Source of the DNA: Timema cristinae
Taxonomy: Eukaryota > Arthropoda > Insecta > Phasmatodea > Timematidae
NCBI GenBank assembly: GCA_039000515.1
Contig: JBCFYV010000001.1
Location: 60,012,234-60,076,233 of the forward strand
DNA: 64,000 nucleotides
Direction of reading: 5' to 3'
A program made the translations under genes and the position numbers. The notes beneath the pieces were generated by a model. The model was not told the DNA's origin, made no database searches, and was given only the letters and a program-made list of their open reading frames with translations. This document shows positions 49,139 to 61,164 of the stretch, piece after piece. Numbering within the stretch: the stretch's first letter is position 1; the number at the start of each line of letters is the position of its first letter.

Positions 49139-49399
49139 TTAGAAAATATTCTCACAAACCTGGGTGGTCATTATATATATATATATATATTGTCGACAAC
49201 GACTTTCTATCGCCAGCTTAAACTGCTCCTTTGTTAACTGTTCCCCGCCACTTTCTATCTCCCTCCCACGTTTATAGAAGCTAATGAAAGCATGATGAAA
49301 CCTAACGAAATAGGTAAGTTCCAGAAGGGCGTCTCTCACACTATATATAGTCTCCCCACTCTTCACTTGGTCAGCAAACTCGCTGTGGGTAGGATCCAT
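49139..49399 (-). CDS. Candidate first coding exon, function unknown
   Basis: On the minus strand an ATG at 49399 opens MDPTHSEFADQVKSGETIYS and continues with VRFHHAFISFYKRGREIESG and LTKEQFKLAIESRCRQ. It then runs in frame through a (TA)n microsatellite (49170-49190) to a possible donor (CAG/GTTTGT at about 49159). The first ~70 residues look like ordinary soluble helical protein: charged, not repetitive, with balanced codon use. No domain recognised. It may be the N-terminal exon of a host gene, or a fragment. The microsatellite inside the frame argues that the exon ends before it. Confidence 0.35.
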   Translation of the reverse strand: MDPTHSEFADQVKSGETIYSVRDALLELTYFVRFHHAFISFYKRGREIESGGEQLTKEQFKLAIESRCRQYIYIYIMTTQVCENIF

Positions 49400-49718
49400 G
49401 ACACGCTAACCTCTAAATTCAACTTTAAGCTGTCACGTGTGTAAACATTGCAAATCATTTCTAAATCAATTGATCATACTTTTAAATAAATAATTATGAT
49501 CAATAACTGCATTTGTATCCAGATATCAAGCTTGTGTGAAATAATTAAAGACAACATCATCATCTGTAACGCTTAGGCTAGCAAGAGAAACGTGGGACAC
49601 GAACCCGAGATAAGCGTAACTAGCGACTTGGACAACGTGGAACCCAAAGGAACAAGTTAACGCTTCACGCCTGATTATGACCAAGAGGAAGCGTTGTTCA
49701 CATGGTTAAGTTGCAAAA

Positions 49719-50030
49719 TTATGAACTAGAGGGCACAAATACCCCACGATAATGATATTCCTTGGTACAAAATATAAAATGTTTACTTTTAATAACCATT
49801 ATGAAATTGAACTTTGTATCATCCAGTTTGCTACTAAAGCCAATCAAATGTGTCTTTCCACGAACCTGATGAGTAAGGTTTTCACCAGAATATGGACCAA
49901 TTCCGGCAAGATCTGCTGGTCTAGACCTTGATATAGTTTCACTAGTGTGCCCTAAGGGGTCTATGTATTGTAATATTACATCCTTCCTATAGAGTCTAAG
50001 GGAATGATGTGCATTGTATAACAACGTTTT
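49719..50030 (-). CDS. Coding-like fragment, function unknown
   Basis: On the minus strand a ~100-codon open stretch runs to a TAA at 49719-49721 region and ends FVPSSS. It contains LYNAHHSLRLYRKDVILQYI, IGPYSGENLTHQVRGKTHLI and DDTKFNFIMVIKSKHF. An in-frame stop lies just upstream (about 50053) and no early ATG is present. A weak acceptor (AACAAAAG) could make it a last exon. It lies ~320 bp upstream, on the same strand, of the candidate at 49139-49399, but a first exon downstream of a last exon means two genes rather than one. Could be an old element fragment. Unrecognised. Confidence 0.25.
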   Translation of the reverse strand, partial: KTLLYNAHHSLRLYRKDVILQYIDPLGHTSETISRSRPADLAGIGPYSGENLTHQVRGKTHLIGFSSKLDDTKFNFIMVIKSKHFIFCTKEYHYRGVFVPSSS

Positions 50031-52136
50031 TCTCCTTTTGTTTATTTAACCACCATGACCATAGAGAAAGTGATAACACTAGAAAGAACGAAGGATAGGG
50101 CAAAACTCGGTCCAGTTTAGAACAATTAAAACTGTAGTTCTGTCAATTCACCGCAACAGAGCGCTGACTTTCAATACGTACTTTCAATTTTGGACTCATG
50201 TTTTCCCAAGTAAAGAGTAGGATTCTAGTTTGGATAACAAAACAATCAGTAAAGGAAGAGAGAGGCACGTGTGCTTTTAAAGGCTGTGAAAACACACGTT
50301 CTAACACTAGAACAAGTTATCAATGTTTACTTTTACAGTTTGTGATAAATATAGGTAAAGAGTTTTTAGTTATTTTATTATTGTTTAGTAAACATATAAT
50401 AAATACTGTATGTGTCAAATACTTATACACAAGACCATCTTACCTGACTAGTTTGATAGCATTTATCATATTTAAAAATAATCTCAATACCAAGACTGTT
50501 AAATAATTTTTTTTTTAAATTGTTAATTGATTATTTCAATTTGTCTGATCTTTATTATTATTGAAACGTTCTGAATATATGTGTATTTCTTTCTTTTTTT
50601 AATGGCTCGGTATCCATAAATATTAAAAAAATAGTGTTTTTCTTTAAACCTACGAGATAATTACAGATTAATCTAATGATGTAATGATGAGAAACCTAAG
50701 GCCTTTCGGAAATGTATTCGCTCTTGCTTGAAGAATATGGAAGACCGTTATGGAAAAGCCATCCCTAGTGTATATGGATCTAATTCATATTCAAAGCTTC
50801 TGTCACTGGCACCTGATTAAATGAGATTATTACTGGTTTACTGGACGTGACTCTAAGTGAGGGGAACATAATGTATCAGTGCATGCTGGTTTATTGTAAC
50901 TGGTAAATTAATGTATTATTATCCATGAAACTTTATGAGTTCACCAGTATAGTGTTCCTTATTTATACCATAGTTATAATACAAAATGTAAAAAATCTAT
51001 TATTTACAGTTCCATTCTCGATCCCCATCTTAAAGTACTTCAAGTTTCAACCAACTTTGTAATGATCCTATCACATCCCACTACGACCGGCCTACCTTTG
51101 CACTAAATTTTATGTGTATTATTTAGAAGTATCTAGGATTTTTAATACATTTTGAAAAATAGATGTATCATCTAAACTAGTCAAACTAAATATAATATTT
51201 AGACATTTAAAAAATTTAAACAACATGTTATATTTGATTAACTTTTTTGATTATAAATTAAAATCCCTAAGAAATTAATATGAACTATTTGTTTGTAATT
51301 TAAAAGTATTTGCTTCAATTTTATCTCTTGCTATTATATTTGGTGTGGTAGATATTAGTATTTTTGCTTTTATTTAAGTACACTTACCTTAGATTTATGT
51401 CATATTTGAAAATAAAACTACCGGATCAGTGGGCACGTTGAATAGATATCAGGCTTGTCTAGTCTGGTTTGTCAGTGACGGACCACTTGGGGTTCAGCCC
51501 CCCGTTTAGTAGGGCGGGGCCCCTACTTAAGGTGTCATTTCCTAAATGATCGTAAATATGGGGGAATTCTCTTAAAACATCTACTTTTCTCATCCCCATT
51601 CGATTGCTGTTATTAAAATACGTACAGGCTGGTTGGATATTAGGGCGTGATGGAAAACCAATTTCCTAAGACATATAAATATTAAACATTTGAAAATATT
51701 TGGTTCGATAAAATTGGTTTGCATTCACAAGATTTTAACTTAAGAGTAAACCTCACAGCGAAAGATTGTGTCTGGCTGTTAATGTGTGTCACCCACACTT
51801 GTTTGAATTAATTTGTGAGCCTCGACCAAACAAGAGGGCGCACGGGCACTCAATATCACAATAATGGGTAGATTCTTAAAACTGTCATTCAAACTTCGGT
51901 CCAGGATTTTTAAATTTATTATAAATAAACGATTATGGTAATATTTCACGCTTCAAAAGTAATAAAAAGAATGTCATTACTATTCTCAAAACTATTGTTT
52001 CATGATTGGGTCATCATATTAAGTTGTTATTAGAAACTTTAATCAAATATAGGCCCATTGAAGTATTATAAAATGATAATCAGAGTTATACAAAAACCAT
52101 AAATCGTTCAGATTCTAGTTTATAGATTAATTTTTT
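50031..52136. other. No recognised gene
   Basis: AT-rich DNA with no motif, tandem repeat or inverted repeat of note. A GC-rich patch at 51480-51525 (TTCAGCCCCCCGTTT...GGGCGGGGCCCC) stands out from its surroundings. Confidence 0.5.
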
Positions 52137-52335
52137 CACTACGTCTTACCACCCGTACGTCATATCCACATTTAATTACACTAGTGGGGTAGGTAGGATT
52201 AAAAAAGGAAATATAAATTTTCGTAGAGGGTGATGAGAAATTAATTTAGAAAAATCACCTCTAGTACATTCAGCTGGGATTCGAATCCTGACCCTCCATC
52301 ACCAAAAAACCAAACCAAACAAGCGTAATGTTAAA
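52137..52335 (-). mobile_element. tRNA-headed SINE, family 2, old copy
   Basis: On the minus strand: box B GGATTCGAATCCCAG (about 52262-52276), body GAGGTGATTTTTCTAAATTA matching 'GGGTGGTTTTTCCTAAATGG' of the younger copy at 59855-60098, and a degraded tail GACGTACGGGTGGTAAGACG near 52145-52165. Much more diverged than the other copies. Confidence 0.7.
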
Positions 52336-52559
52336 CCATCTTTCTCACCGTTATTTGTTTTAATTATATTAAATTTCTTAACTAATGTGTATATGAATGG
52401 GACTAAAAGAATGAGCCTGGTCAATATTTTAGAAAATGAGCAAGCTGTGCTATTCAACCAAACACAAGAAAGCTTATAGCCAGAGCTGGATAGCTAAAAG
52501 AAACCTAAGCAGTAACCCAAAGATTTTATATAATATTAATTTTGAACTTCCCTATAATC

Positions 52560-52644
52560 GTTATAATCACTATAAAGCTAACCCCCCAAAAACCATTGCG
52601 ATTCCACCCTAAACACGTCGCGACCCCAAGTAAGGAAATCACTG
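52560..52644 (-). mobile_element. Possible hAT-like end next to the LTR
   Basis: Read on the minus strand it begins CAGTGATTTCCTTACTTGGG and continues GTCGCGACGTG, very like a hAT outer end (CAGTG...GGTCGCGACC). But the first ~16 bases are shared with the start of the right-hand LTR at 58306, so part of the resemblance belongs to the LTR. Unresolved. Confidence 0.3.
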
Positions 52645-53607
52645 CATTATACATAATTTTTTAAGTCATATTACTTTGTACCTATTAATCAAAATAAGAC
52701 CGGTCAGGGGCTTCTAAAATGAAAATAAAAAAACAAATTGTAAACAAAATGTAGGCTTATAGTAATTAATTAAACTCTTAATATAGTATATTGATATTTT
52801 ACTAGACCCTACTTTGACTTCTATAATTTTGCTCAGTATTAACGGACCAAAGTTGTTCAGATATATATTTTTAATAGTAATAATTTTATCCAATTTTGAT
52901 AAAACACAGTTCTTTTTAAAATTAGCTTTAAAGTTTTGCTTTTTTACATTATTTCTCTATATTAATTGGACCAAGGCTATGAAATTTTCCGATAAATAAA
53001 AACATTTGTACTAAACATACTGTTTGTGCATTGTTTATTGTTAGATTAGTACCATTAGTCTCTACTTCATGTTTCTGTCCTCTATGCTATCTCTTTGGAT
53101 AGTGCTTCCTTTATCTAGGTTCTCTATGCCTCGAAATTAGTTAGTTATTGTTTTGTCTTGTGATCTGATTGCCTTTTGTTGTGGTTTAGACGGTTTTTTG
53201 GTCTTTTCTTATATTTTATTGACTTCTTCCACCTTCATTCACCTTTCCTCACTCTTGGCGGCAACAAGAACATTCCTGGACCCTTATAGGTCTATTGTTT
53301 TCCCGCCAAGTGTCGCTAGCGCGGTTTTTCGTTCTGCCGATTTAGTGAGTCGTGTGCTGAGACTTGATCGACCCATAAGTGATGGTTATAGGTTCCGTGA
53401 ACTTTCCCCTGGAAGCGGTCCAATCTCAATTATTCGTGTGCGTGTGTTAATCAACTTGACTACTCCAAGACAACACCAATCAGACAACATAAAGTGAGGG
53501 TGAGTTGCCTCTACCCATTCCCATTCCACCATACAGTCCATTTGTTCGTGTTCGTAACACTAGTCCTCCAGTTTTTCTAGTTTTCAGTTCTTGTGATTTA
53601 CGCTACA
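52633..53607 (+). repeat. BEL/Pao left LTR
   Basis: About 975 bp repeated in direct orientation at 58306-59282, with scattered substitutions and small indels. The 3' ends coincide at ...GATTTACGCTACA. At the 5' end the right copy starts TGGAAATCACTG and this copy AGGAAATCACTG, so the original TG has been lost here. It should hold the promoter and polyadenylation signals. A periodic open frame (53153-53497) is not a gene. Confidence 0.9.
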
Positions 53608-53609
53608 TA

Positions 53610-53628
53610 ATTTTGGTCCTCCGGGCCA
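53610..53628 (+). promoter_or_regulatory. Probable primer-binding site
   Basis: Immediately after the left LTR comes ATTTTGGTCCTCCGGGCC, a tRNA-3'-end complement style sequence where reverse transcription would start. Position fits. The tRNA identity is not checked. Confidence 0.5.
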
Positions 53629-53993
53629 AGGATACCTGTTTCAGTGTTCCTTGTGTTTCTGTGTGTTAGGGTGGATAGAGCAACTTATCTGTTTTGTTTG
53701 GTTATTTATTGTAACCTTTGTTCACGTCATATTTCGGCCATGTTGGGTCAGTTGGATTAGTGATGTAATCACCTCGATATATCGTTTGAGTTACCGTTCA
53801 GTCGCTGCCATATCGATTGTGCATCGTATCTAATAGTGATTGAGTGTCGTCAGTTCGATATTGTTCGAGAGTCGGGATGTAATCGATTGTCGTGTTTTGA
53901 CTTTGTTTATGTTTGTAGCTAGTCTTGTTTGCTTACGTTTGTCAGTTTTAGTTCTCGTTTGTTACAATCAATTTGTGTTAATTTGCTATCATC

Positions 53994-56900
53994 ATGTCTT
54001 ATGCACAGCTCGAAGCTAGGTTTAAGGTGATAACTGGCCGGGTTAACAGACTTTACTAGCTGTCAGAACAAGTTGAAAATGGCATTACCAAAGTAGAGCT
54101 ATTTAAGGCACATTGTTCAGACTTGGAACATTTAAGGAGGGATTTTGAAGAAACTCATGTTGAGTTAGGAGTTGCGGCAAGCAAATCTAAGAGGGACTTT
54201 GATGTTGAAGCACATGACAAGCTGATTGAAGACTTTGACATTACCTACTACCAGGTTAAGGAGATTTATGCACGGATTACTAAGCCTTCATCCACTTCGG
54301 GTAACGATAATGGATCTCCGGTAAAGGCATTGTCGGCAAAATTGCCTAAGTTGCAACTGCCCACATTTAGTGTATAAACACTGACTGGACCACATTTCAT
54401 GACTTGTACGTCTCTCTCGTTCATAGTAACAAAACCTTAACACCAGTGGAAAGGTTTCAATATCTTTTGACGACATTATCTGGTGAGCCGCTAAGTTTAT
54501 TAAAATCGTTACCGGTGTCAGATGAGAACTACCCGTTAGCCTGGGCGACTCTTACAGAACGTTACCAAGATGTGAGGTCAATAGCTGCTACTCATTTTGA
54601 GAGGATAATACATTTCCCGGGTCTAACCTCAAGGTCGCCAAAGAACTTAAGGGCGTTAGTGGACACATTCAAGGAGAACTTGGGTGCACTAAATGTGTTA
54701 AAGTTTCCAGTTGGTGAGTGGAGTTTTATCTTATTAAACTTGACACTGAACAAGTTAGATAGAGAGACACGACTGATGTTTGAGCTTGCGCACACGACTA
54801 CAAAATTACCAAGTTTTGATCAACTTTTGTAATTTCTTGAAAATCAATGCAAAGCACTGTCATCTGCAAATCAAGGTCTAACACTGTCAACTAGCGCGAG
54901 TACTAGACATTTAACAACCAACAGGAGAATGGAAGGATCACTGAAGTCACCTGTTGGAGTGAGAAGATCATTTTATGTTAACTCAAATCAAGGTCACTGC
55001 ACTGTGTGTCAAGCTAGCCACAGTATTTATAAGTGTCCAGTGTTCACGAGCAAGACACCGATACAACGCCGGTATTGGGTAAAGTAAAATAAATTGTGTT
55101 TTAATTGTTTAAAGGAGTTGCACCAAGTAAGGGAGTGCTCCTCAAGGTTCAAGTGTCCGCACTGCAATCAAAATCATCACACATTGTTGCACATAGGGTT
55201 AGGTAGTCAAGGCACCACTAACACTTGCGGTCAAGGATCGTCTAGCTCAAACCAACATTTTACCAGCTCTCACATTGATCACACCCAGAGAGACAGTAGG
55301 TTTATGCAAGGGGATGCTACCCATCAGGCTCATTCACCAGGCCATGAAGGCACTGTTACAAGGGGTGAACACATCACCTCACTTACCACCAGTTCTGTGA
55401 GCCTTACTACAGTCTTGTTGGGAACCACTGTAGTGCAAGTTAAGGATGGGCATGGTGCTTATCAGAAGGTTAGAGTGTTAATAGATTGTGTGTCACAATA
55501 ATCATTTATTACTGAAGACTTTGCTCACCGGCTGTGTCTACCACGTCTCAAGTTGAAAATTCCTATTAGAGGGATCTCTCAATCAACTGTGAAAACCAAC
55601 AAGGGTGTTGTGATATGTGAGGTGAAACCGTGTGGTGTTTACGGACCTCAGTTGGTCACCGAGGCCATAATTCTAAGTAAAATCACATCGGGAATGCCAT
55701 CAACCATGCTTTCTAAATATATGGTTCAGGAGTTTGCTCATCTACAGTTGGCTGACCCTCATTTTCATGTACCAGGGCCGATTGACATTCTTTTAGGTGC
55801 AGATGTATATCCCGAGATCTTTGATGGTGGGCGGTATTCAACTTCACCTAATTGTCCCTCGGGATTGCATAGCATCTTTGGCTGGATCATAATTGGGCGA
55901 GTAGGACCTCAACCACTTATTACTTCTAGTGTCTCGTCGTTTTTTGTTGCTACCGAACCATCACTTGATAGTGTTTTGCAACGCTTTTGGGAGGTTGAAG
56001 AGTTACCTGTGACTAACCACATTGACCCTGATGAAGCTATATGTGAGGCACACTATGTGACAACACACACTCGTGACAATGAAGGTAAATACATTGTACG
56101 GCTACCTTTCAAGGATGCACAACCAGAGTTGGGAGAGTCACGTCAACAAGCAGTCAAGAGACTCACTCAGCTGGAACGCCGCTTAGCTCGTTACCCACAA
56201 GTGAAGAAACAGTATGTGACCTTTCTAAAGGAATATGAAGAACTTGGTCACATGCAGCGCATTGAACCATCTATGATCCAGGACATTAAATACTATATCC
56301 CACATCATTGCGTATCCAAGGAATCTAGCTCAACCACCAAACTGAGAGTGGTATTTGACGCTTCTGTAGCAACATCATCAGGTCAATCACTGAATGATAC
56401 ATTATTAAAGGGTCCCAAACTCCAAAGGGAAATTGTGGAAATTGTTATGAATTTTCGATTTCATCCCATTGTGCTCACCACTGATATATGCATGATGTAT
56501 CGACAAATACTTGTCATTCCGGATGACCGACATTACCAGGTAATACTGTGGCGCGAATCCCCTGATCAACAAATTCAAGAATATCAATTGAATACTGTGA
56601 CTTATGGTGTAACTTCAGCTCCTTACTTAGCGATGCGATCCCTGCGTCAGCTCGCTTCTGATGAAAAACTTCGTTACCCTCGTGCTGCCCTGGTCCTTTG
56701 TACGGACATTTTTGTTGATGACATAGTCACTGGTGCTGATTCAGTGGAATCTGCTCTCAGTTTACAAACCGAGTTGATTGAATTGCTAAGCCTAGGAGGC
56801 ATCCAACTTAGGAAATGATCTAGCAACCACCCTGAAGTATTAAAAGAAATACCAAATGAACACCGTGAAATTCCCCTCATGTTTGAAGAAGATGGAGATC

Positions 56901-57476
56901 AAGGAATTTAAGATATTTGGGTTGGAAGGGGACCCCACATCAGATTCATTCTCTTATCATGTACATCCTTCTGAGGTTACAGTAACGAAGAGGGCAGTTC
57001 TCTCAAATATTGCTAGAATATTTGATCCTGTGGGGTGCTATCTCCAGTGGTGTTCTGGGCTAAGGCGTTCATGCAGACTTTGTGGACCCTAAGACTTAAT
57101 TGGGATGAACCACTTCCACCAGAACTCGGACAAGGGTGGCAAAGGTTTTGCTTACACTTTCATGTTCTTACACATGTCAAGATCAACTGATTCATATCAA
57201 CCAGTGATGCTATTAATTGTCAGCTTCATGGATTTTTTGATACATTTGTCAAAGGACGACAAAGCAGTCGTCTATCTTCGAATTACTACGTGTAATGGAG
57301 AAATTCAAGTCAACAACCTTTTCGCCAAATCAAGAGTAGCTCCGGTTAAGAGTTTATCTCTTCCTAGACTTGAGATTTGTGGGGCTCATCTCCTAGCCAA
57401 ACTTATGGAGTGGGTGCAGCAGAACCTTGAACAACAATTGCAGGTGTCAACTGAGTATACTTGTTTTTTTTTGTAG
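53994..57476 (+). pseudogene. BEL/Pao gag-pol polyprotein, broken, integrase missing
   Basis: ATG at 53994 (MSYAQLEARF), TAG at codon 22, then a gag-like DUF1759 region (54123-54832, PKLQLPTFS before a frameshift at ~54373, then RFQYLLTTLSGEP). Zinc knuckles lie at 54995-55190 (CTVCQASH..YKC, CFNCLKELHQVREC, CPHCNQNHHTLLH). The aspartic protease region (DUF1758) at 55440-55910 has DCVSQ instead of the usual DSGSQ, followed by a stop at 55499. The reverse transcriptase at 56090-56815 has TKLRVVFDAS, LTTDICMMYRQI (first Asp) and FVDDIVTGA (catalytic pair). Then, after frameshifts, come the A17/RNase H parts HVHPSEVTVTKRAVLSNIAR (56965) and KSRVAPVKSLSLPRLEICGA (57330). The sequence stops matching near 57440. 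Integrase is absent. Pol keeps one frame with stops near 54830, 55084 and 55499, so decay is moderate. Confidence 0.92.
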
Positions 57477-58305
57477 TTAAGACTTCGAACCTATAAAGCT
57501 AAGATTACAAATGTGGTAGGTCATATAATAAAATAAGTTAAACACTAAAACAATATTATTAAAATAAGAATATATTATCAAAGTATTAGAGAAACCATAA
57601 GCTTAGTATGAATTTGCTTAAATATAAGTTAAAATATTTCCATTAAAAGAAAAAAGAAAAAGATTAAGTCATATATTATCCTTCATCATTAAAACATTCA
57701 TATATCACATAATATTTATAATAATATATTAGCGAAAATGTCCCTGGATAAAAATCTAAACAGACATATAAAAAGTTAGCAAATGTAAACAATCAAAGTA
57801 TTGATATTGAAATAAAGATGTTTAGAATAAAGAAATAACATAATAAGACGTCTAAATTCCAAAATAAGCGATGTTACGAAGTCTTAACATGAGTTGGGTT
57901 CCCTTGCTCCTTGGTTGGCATCGGCGTGTTACGTCGATTAATTTATGTCCTTTATGTCCGACATGTTTCGATACTCAGTATCATAATCATGGCACTGAAA
58001 ACGAGATTAAAGGAAGAATATTTTATAAGCTAGAAATGAAACCGATTAAATTAAAAAGGAACGTAAAATGAACCAGATATAAAAAATGAATATGTGAAAC
58101 CATAAACAAACAAACTTACCAAGGTTGTATTGCGAGAGCGATGTTGACGTCCTAAACAACATATAGGGACTGGTGTGTGTGTAAGGTTAAACAGACTTAA
58201 TAGAGTGAATAACAAGAGAGAATCGAGAGTTGCCATGTGTATACTTGGTCAGATTCTACCATCGTTTTGGCATGGATTCAAACTTCACCATATCTTTTGA
58301 AAGTA
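57477..58305. other. Foreign DNA in place of the integrase
   Basis: AT-rich sequence with no integrase motif fills the ~0.83 kb between the RNase H part and the right LTR. A deletion plus replacement, or an insertion with deletion, must have happened. It carries the signal-peptide-like exon on the minus strand, and a short + frame (57871-58071) with MLRSLNMSWVPLLLGWH, not recognised. Confidence 0.6.
58120..58236 (-). CDS. Candidate signal-peptide first exon
   Basis: On the minus strand an ATG at 58236 opens 39 codons: MATLDSLLLFTLLSLFNLTH, then TPVPICCLGRQHRSRNTTL. A perfect donor GTAAGT follows (58119-58114), leaving phase 0. Hydrophobic residues 5-18 and the following polar/cysteine part look like a secretion signal and the start of a small secreted peptide. 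No second exon was found on the minus side, and the exon sits in DNA that has replaced the retrotransposon's integrase. Could be an exon carried in by rearrangement, or chance. Confidence 0.3.
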
Positions 58306-59282
58306 TGGAAATCACTGCATTATACATCTTTTTTTTAAGTCATATTACTTTGTACCTATTAATCAAATAAGACCGGTCAGGGGCTTCTAAAATGAAAATA
58401 AAAACACAAATTGCAAACAAAATGTAGGCTTATAGTCACTAATAAAATTCTTAATATAGTCTATTAATATGTTACTAGCCCCTACTTTGACTTCTATAAC
58501 TTTGCTCAGTATTAACGGACCAAAGTTGTTCAGATATATATATTTTAATAGTAATAATTTTATCCAATTTTGATAAAACACAGTTCTTTTTAAAATTAGC
58601 TTTAAAGTTTTGCTTTTTTACATTATTTCTCTATATTAATTGGACCAAGGCTATGGAATTTTCCGATAAATAAAAACATTTGTACTAAACATACTGTTTG
58701 TGCATTGTTTATTGTTAGATTAGTACCATTAGTCTCTAATTCATGTTTCTGTCCTCTATGCTATCTCTTTGGATAGTGCTTCCTTTATCTAGGTTCTCTA
58801 TGCCTCGAAATTAGTTAGTTATTGTTTTGTCTTGTGATCTTATTGCCTTTTGATGTGTTTTAGACGGTTTTTTGGTTTTTTTTTTATATTTTATTGACTC
58901 CTTCCACCTTCATTCACCTTTCCTCACTCTTGGAGGCAACAAGAACATACCTGGACCCCTCTAGGTCTATTGTTTTCCCGCCAAGTGTCGCTGGCGCGGT
59001 TTTATGTTCTGCCAATTTAGTGAGTCATGTGCTGAGACTTGATCGACCCATAAGTGATGGTTATAGGTTCCGTGAACTTTCACCTGGAAGCGGTCCAATC
59101 TCAATTATTCGTGTGCGTGTGTCAATCAACTTGACTATTCCAAGACAACACCAATCAACAACATAAAGTGAAGGTGAGTTGCCTCTACCCATTCCATTCC
59201 ACCATACAGTCCATTTGTCCGTGTTCTTAACACTGGTCCTCCAGAGGTTTTTTAGTTTTCAGTTCTTGTGATTTACGCTACA
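58306..59282 (+). repeat. BEL/Pao right LTR
   Basis: Partner of 52633-53607 and about 977 bp. It begins TGGAAATCACTGC and ends CGCTACA. No matching short target duplication is visible outside the two LTRs (AAGTA on the left, CATAC on the right), as expected if the element is old or has been rearranged or recombined. Confidence 0.9.
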
Positions 59283-60098
<816 letters not shown>

Positions 60099-60602
60099 TA
60101 AGTACAATAAAGAAACTTATTTAAATCAAGTTTCTTCCAGGATAGAAGATACTTGAGTTTCTTCAGCACTTTTCAACAATCAGTACCGATCCTTAACTTA
60201 TAAACACAGTCCTGTGGTAACATTGGATGAAAATAAAGTTAATGTTCATGACTTTTCCCAATAGGCAATCAGGTGATTGACAAACTTGCTGGGAATTATA
60301 TATTTGCTTATTCATGCAAGAGAAGTGATAAAGTGAAAGCACTTGTAATGCAGTATAAACTTTGTGCCTAGCCACCTTTATTATTTAGTCCTCAACAATT
60401 CCACGCAAAGCTCCGAAATCTCAGATAGCGCGCTGCATCACTGAACATTGTAAGATGCAAGAGGCACAGAAACGTGGAGTAGAGGATAAAACAGAAACAG
60501 ACAAACTGAAGAACTATGTATTGGACGGTGGATCATTATTGCATCGGCTAACATGATAAGCAGGAGATACCTATGAATCCATAGCCAAATCCTACGCCAA
60601 CT
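60099..60602. other. No recognised gene
   Basis: Ordinary AT-rich sequence. The short minus frame at 60193-60375 has no motif. Confidence 0.5.
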
Positions 60603-60612
60603 TCACCAACTT

Positions 60613-60662
60613 TTTATTATTATTAGCACCGCGTCTTACTACCCGTTCGGGTTATACGCACA
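60613..60662 (-). mobile_element. Tail-only SINE insertion with target duplication
   Basis: Fifty bases hold only the SINE tail on the minus strand: GCGTATAACCCGAACGGGTA, then GTAAGACGCGGTGCTAATAATAATAA. A 10 bp direct repeat TCACCAACTT flanks it exactly (60603-60612 and 60663-60672). This is a 5'-truncated insertion, consistent with target-primed reverse transcription that stopped very early. Confidence 0.9.
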
Positions 60663-60935
60663 TCACCAACTTAAATTACGGCCTAGGTACTAATGTTTTT
60701 GATGGCTATGTTGATAATAACCAATCAATAAACGACTGTACACATCGAAGGGGGGATATGAATTCAAACCTATACCAACAGTGAACTTCTCACCACAAAC
60801 CACTTTCGTTGTCTAGGAAGAAAAATGTCTTCTGAACGCTTCCAATAAACCTATAGTTCCAGCCAGACCGATAGGCCGCGCATCGCCTGTCCTGCCAACA
60901 TGCCGCCGACCCCACACATTGACAGTTTTCTCACA

Positions 60936-60976
60936 GTTCTGGCGTGAGAAAGGTCCGGTATCTGGCCTTTCACACG
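60936..60976. repeat. GC-rich inverted repeat (hairpin)
   Basis: TCTGGCGTGAGAAAGG is followed, after 8 bases, by CCTTTCACACGCCAGA. These arms of about 16 bases pair with one mismatch. A further CCTTTGGCGTG lies at 61026. It stands in a local GC island (60850-61110) next to the Harbinger relic, so it may be a transposon end or MITE. Confidence 0.7.
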
Positions 60977-61164
60977 CCAGATCTGCCAGTCTGTGGGTGG
61001 CTTATCGCTTGGGTTGTAATTCCAGACCTTTGGCGTGTCAAGTTAAACATCAAACCTCTCAGCCTATGGGGCCAAAAGATGAGATCTGCGGCAGGCAAGA
61101 CTCACTGCGCATGCTCAATGGCTTTTGCTCTACTCATTACTTGAGTTTTGTTGCTACTTTAGTT

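Noticed and set aside
50198..50506. THAP-like or other zinc finger in the + frame containing CAFKGCENTRSNTR
   Set aside because: Only two cysteines fit. The rest of the frame is AT-rich hydrophobic sequence, and no His pair follows.
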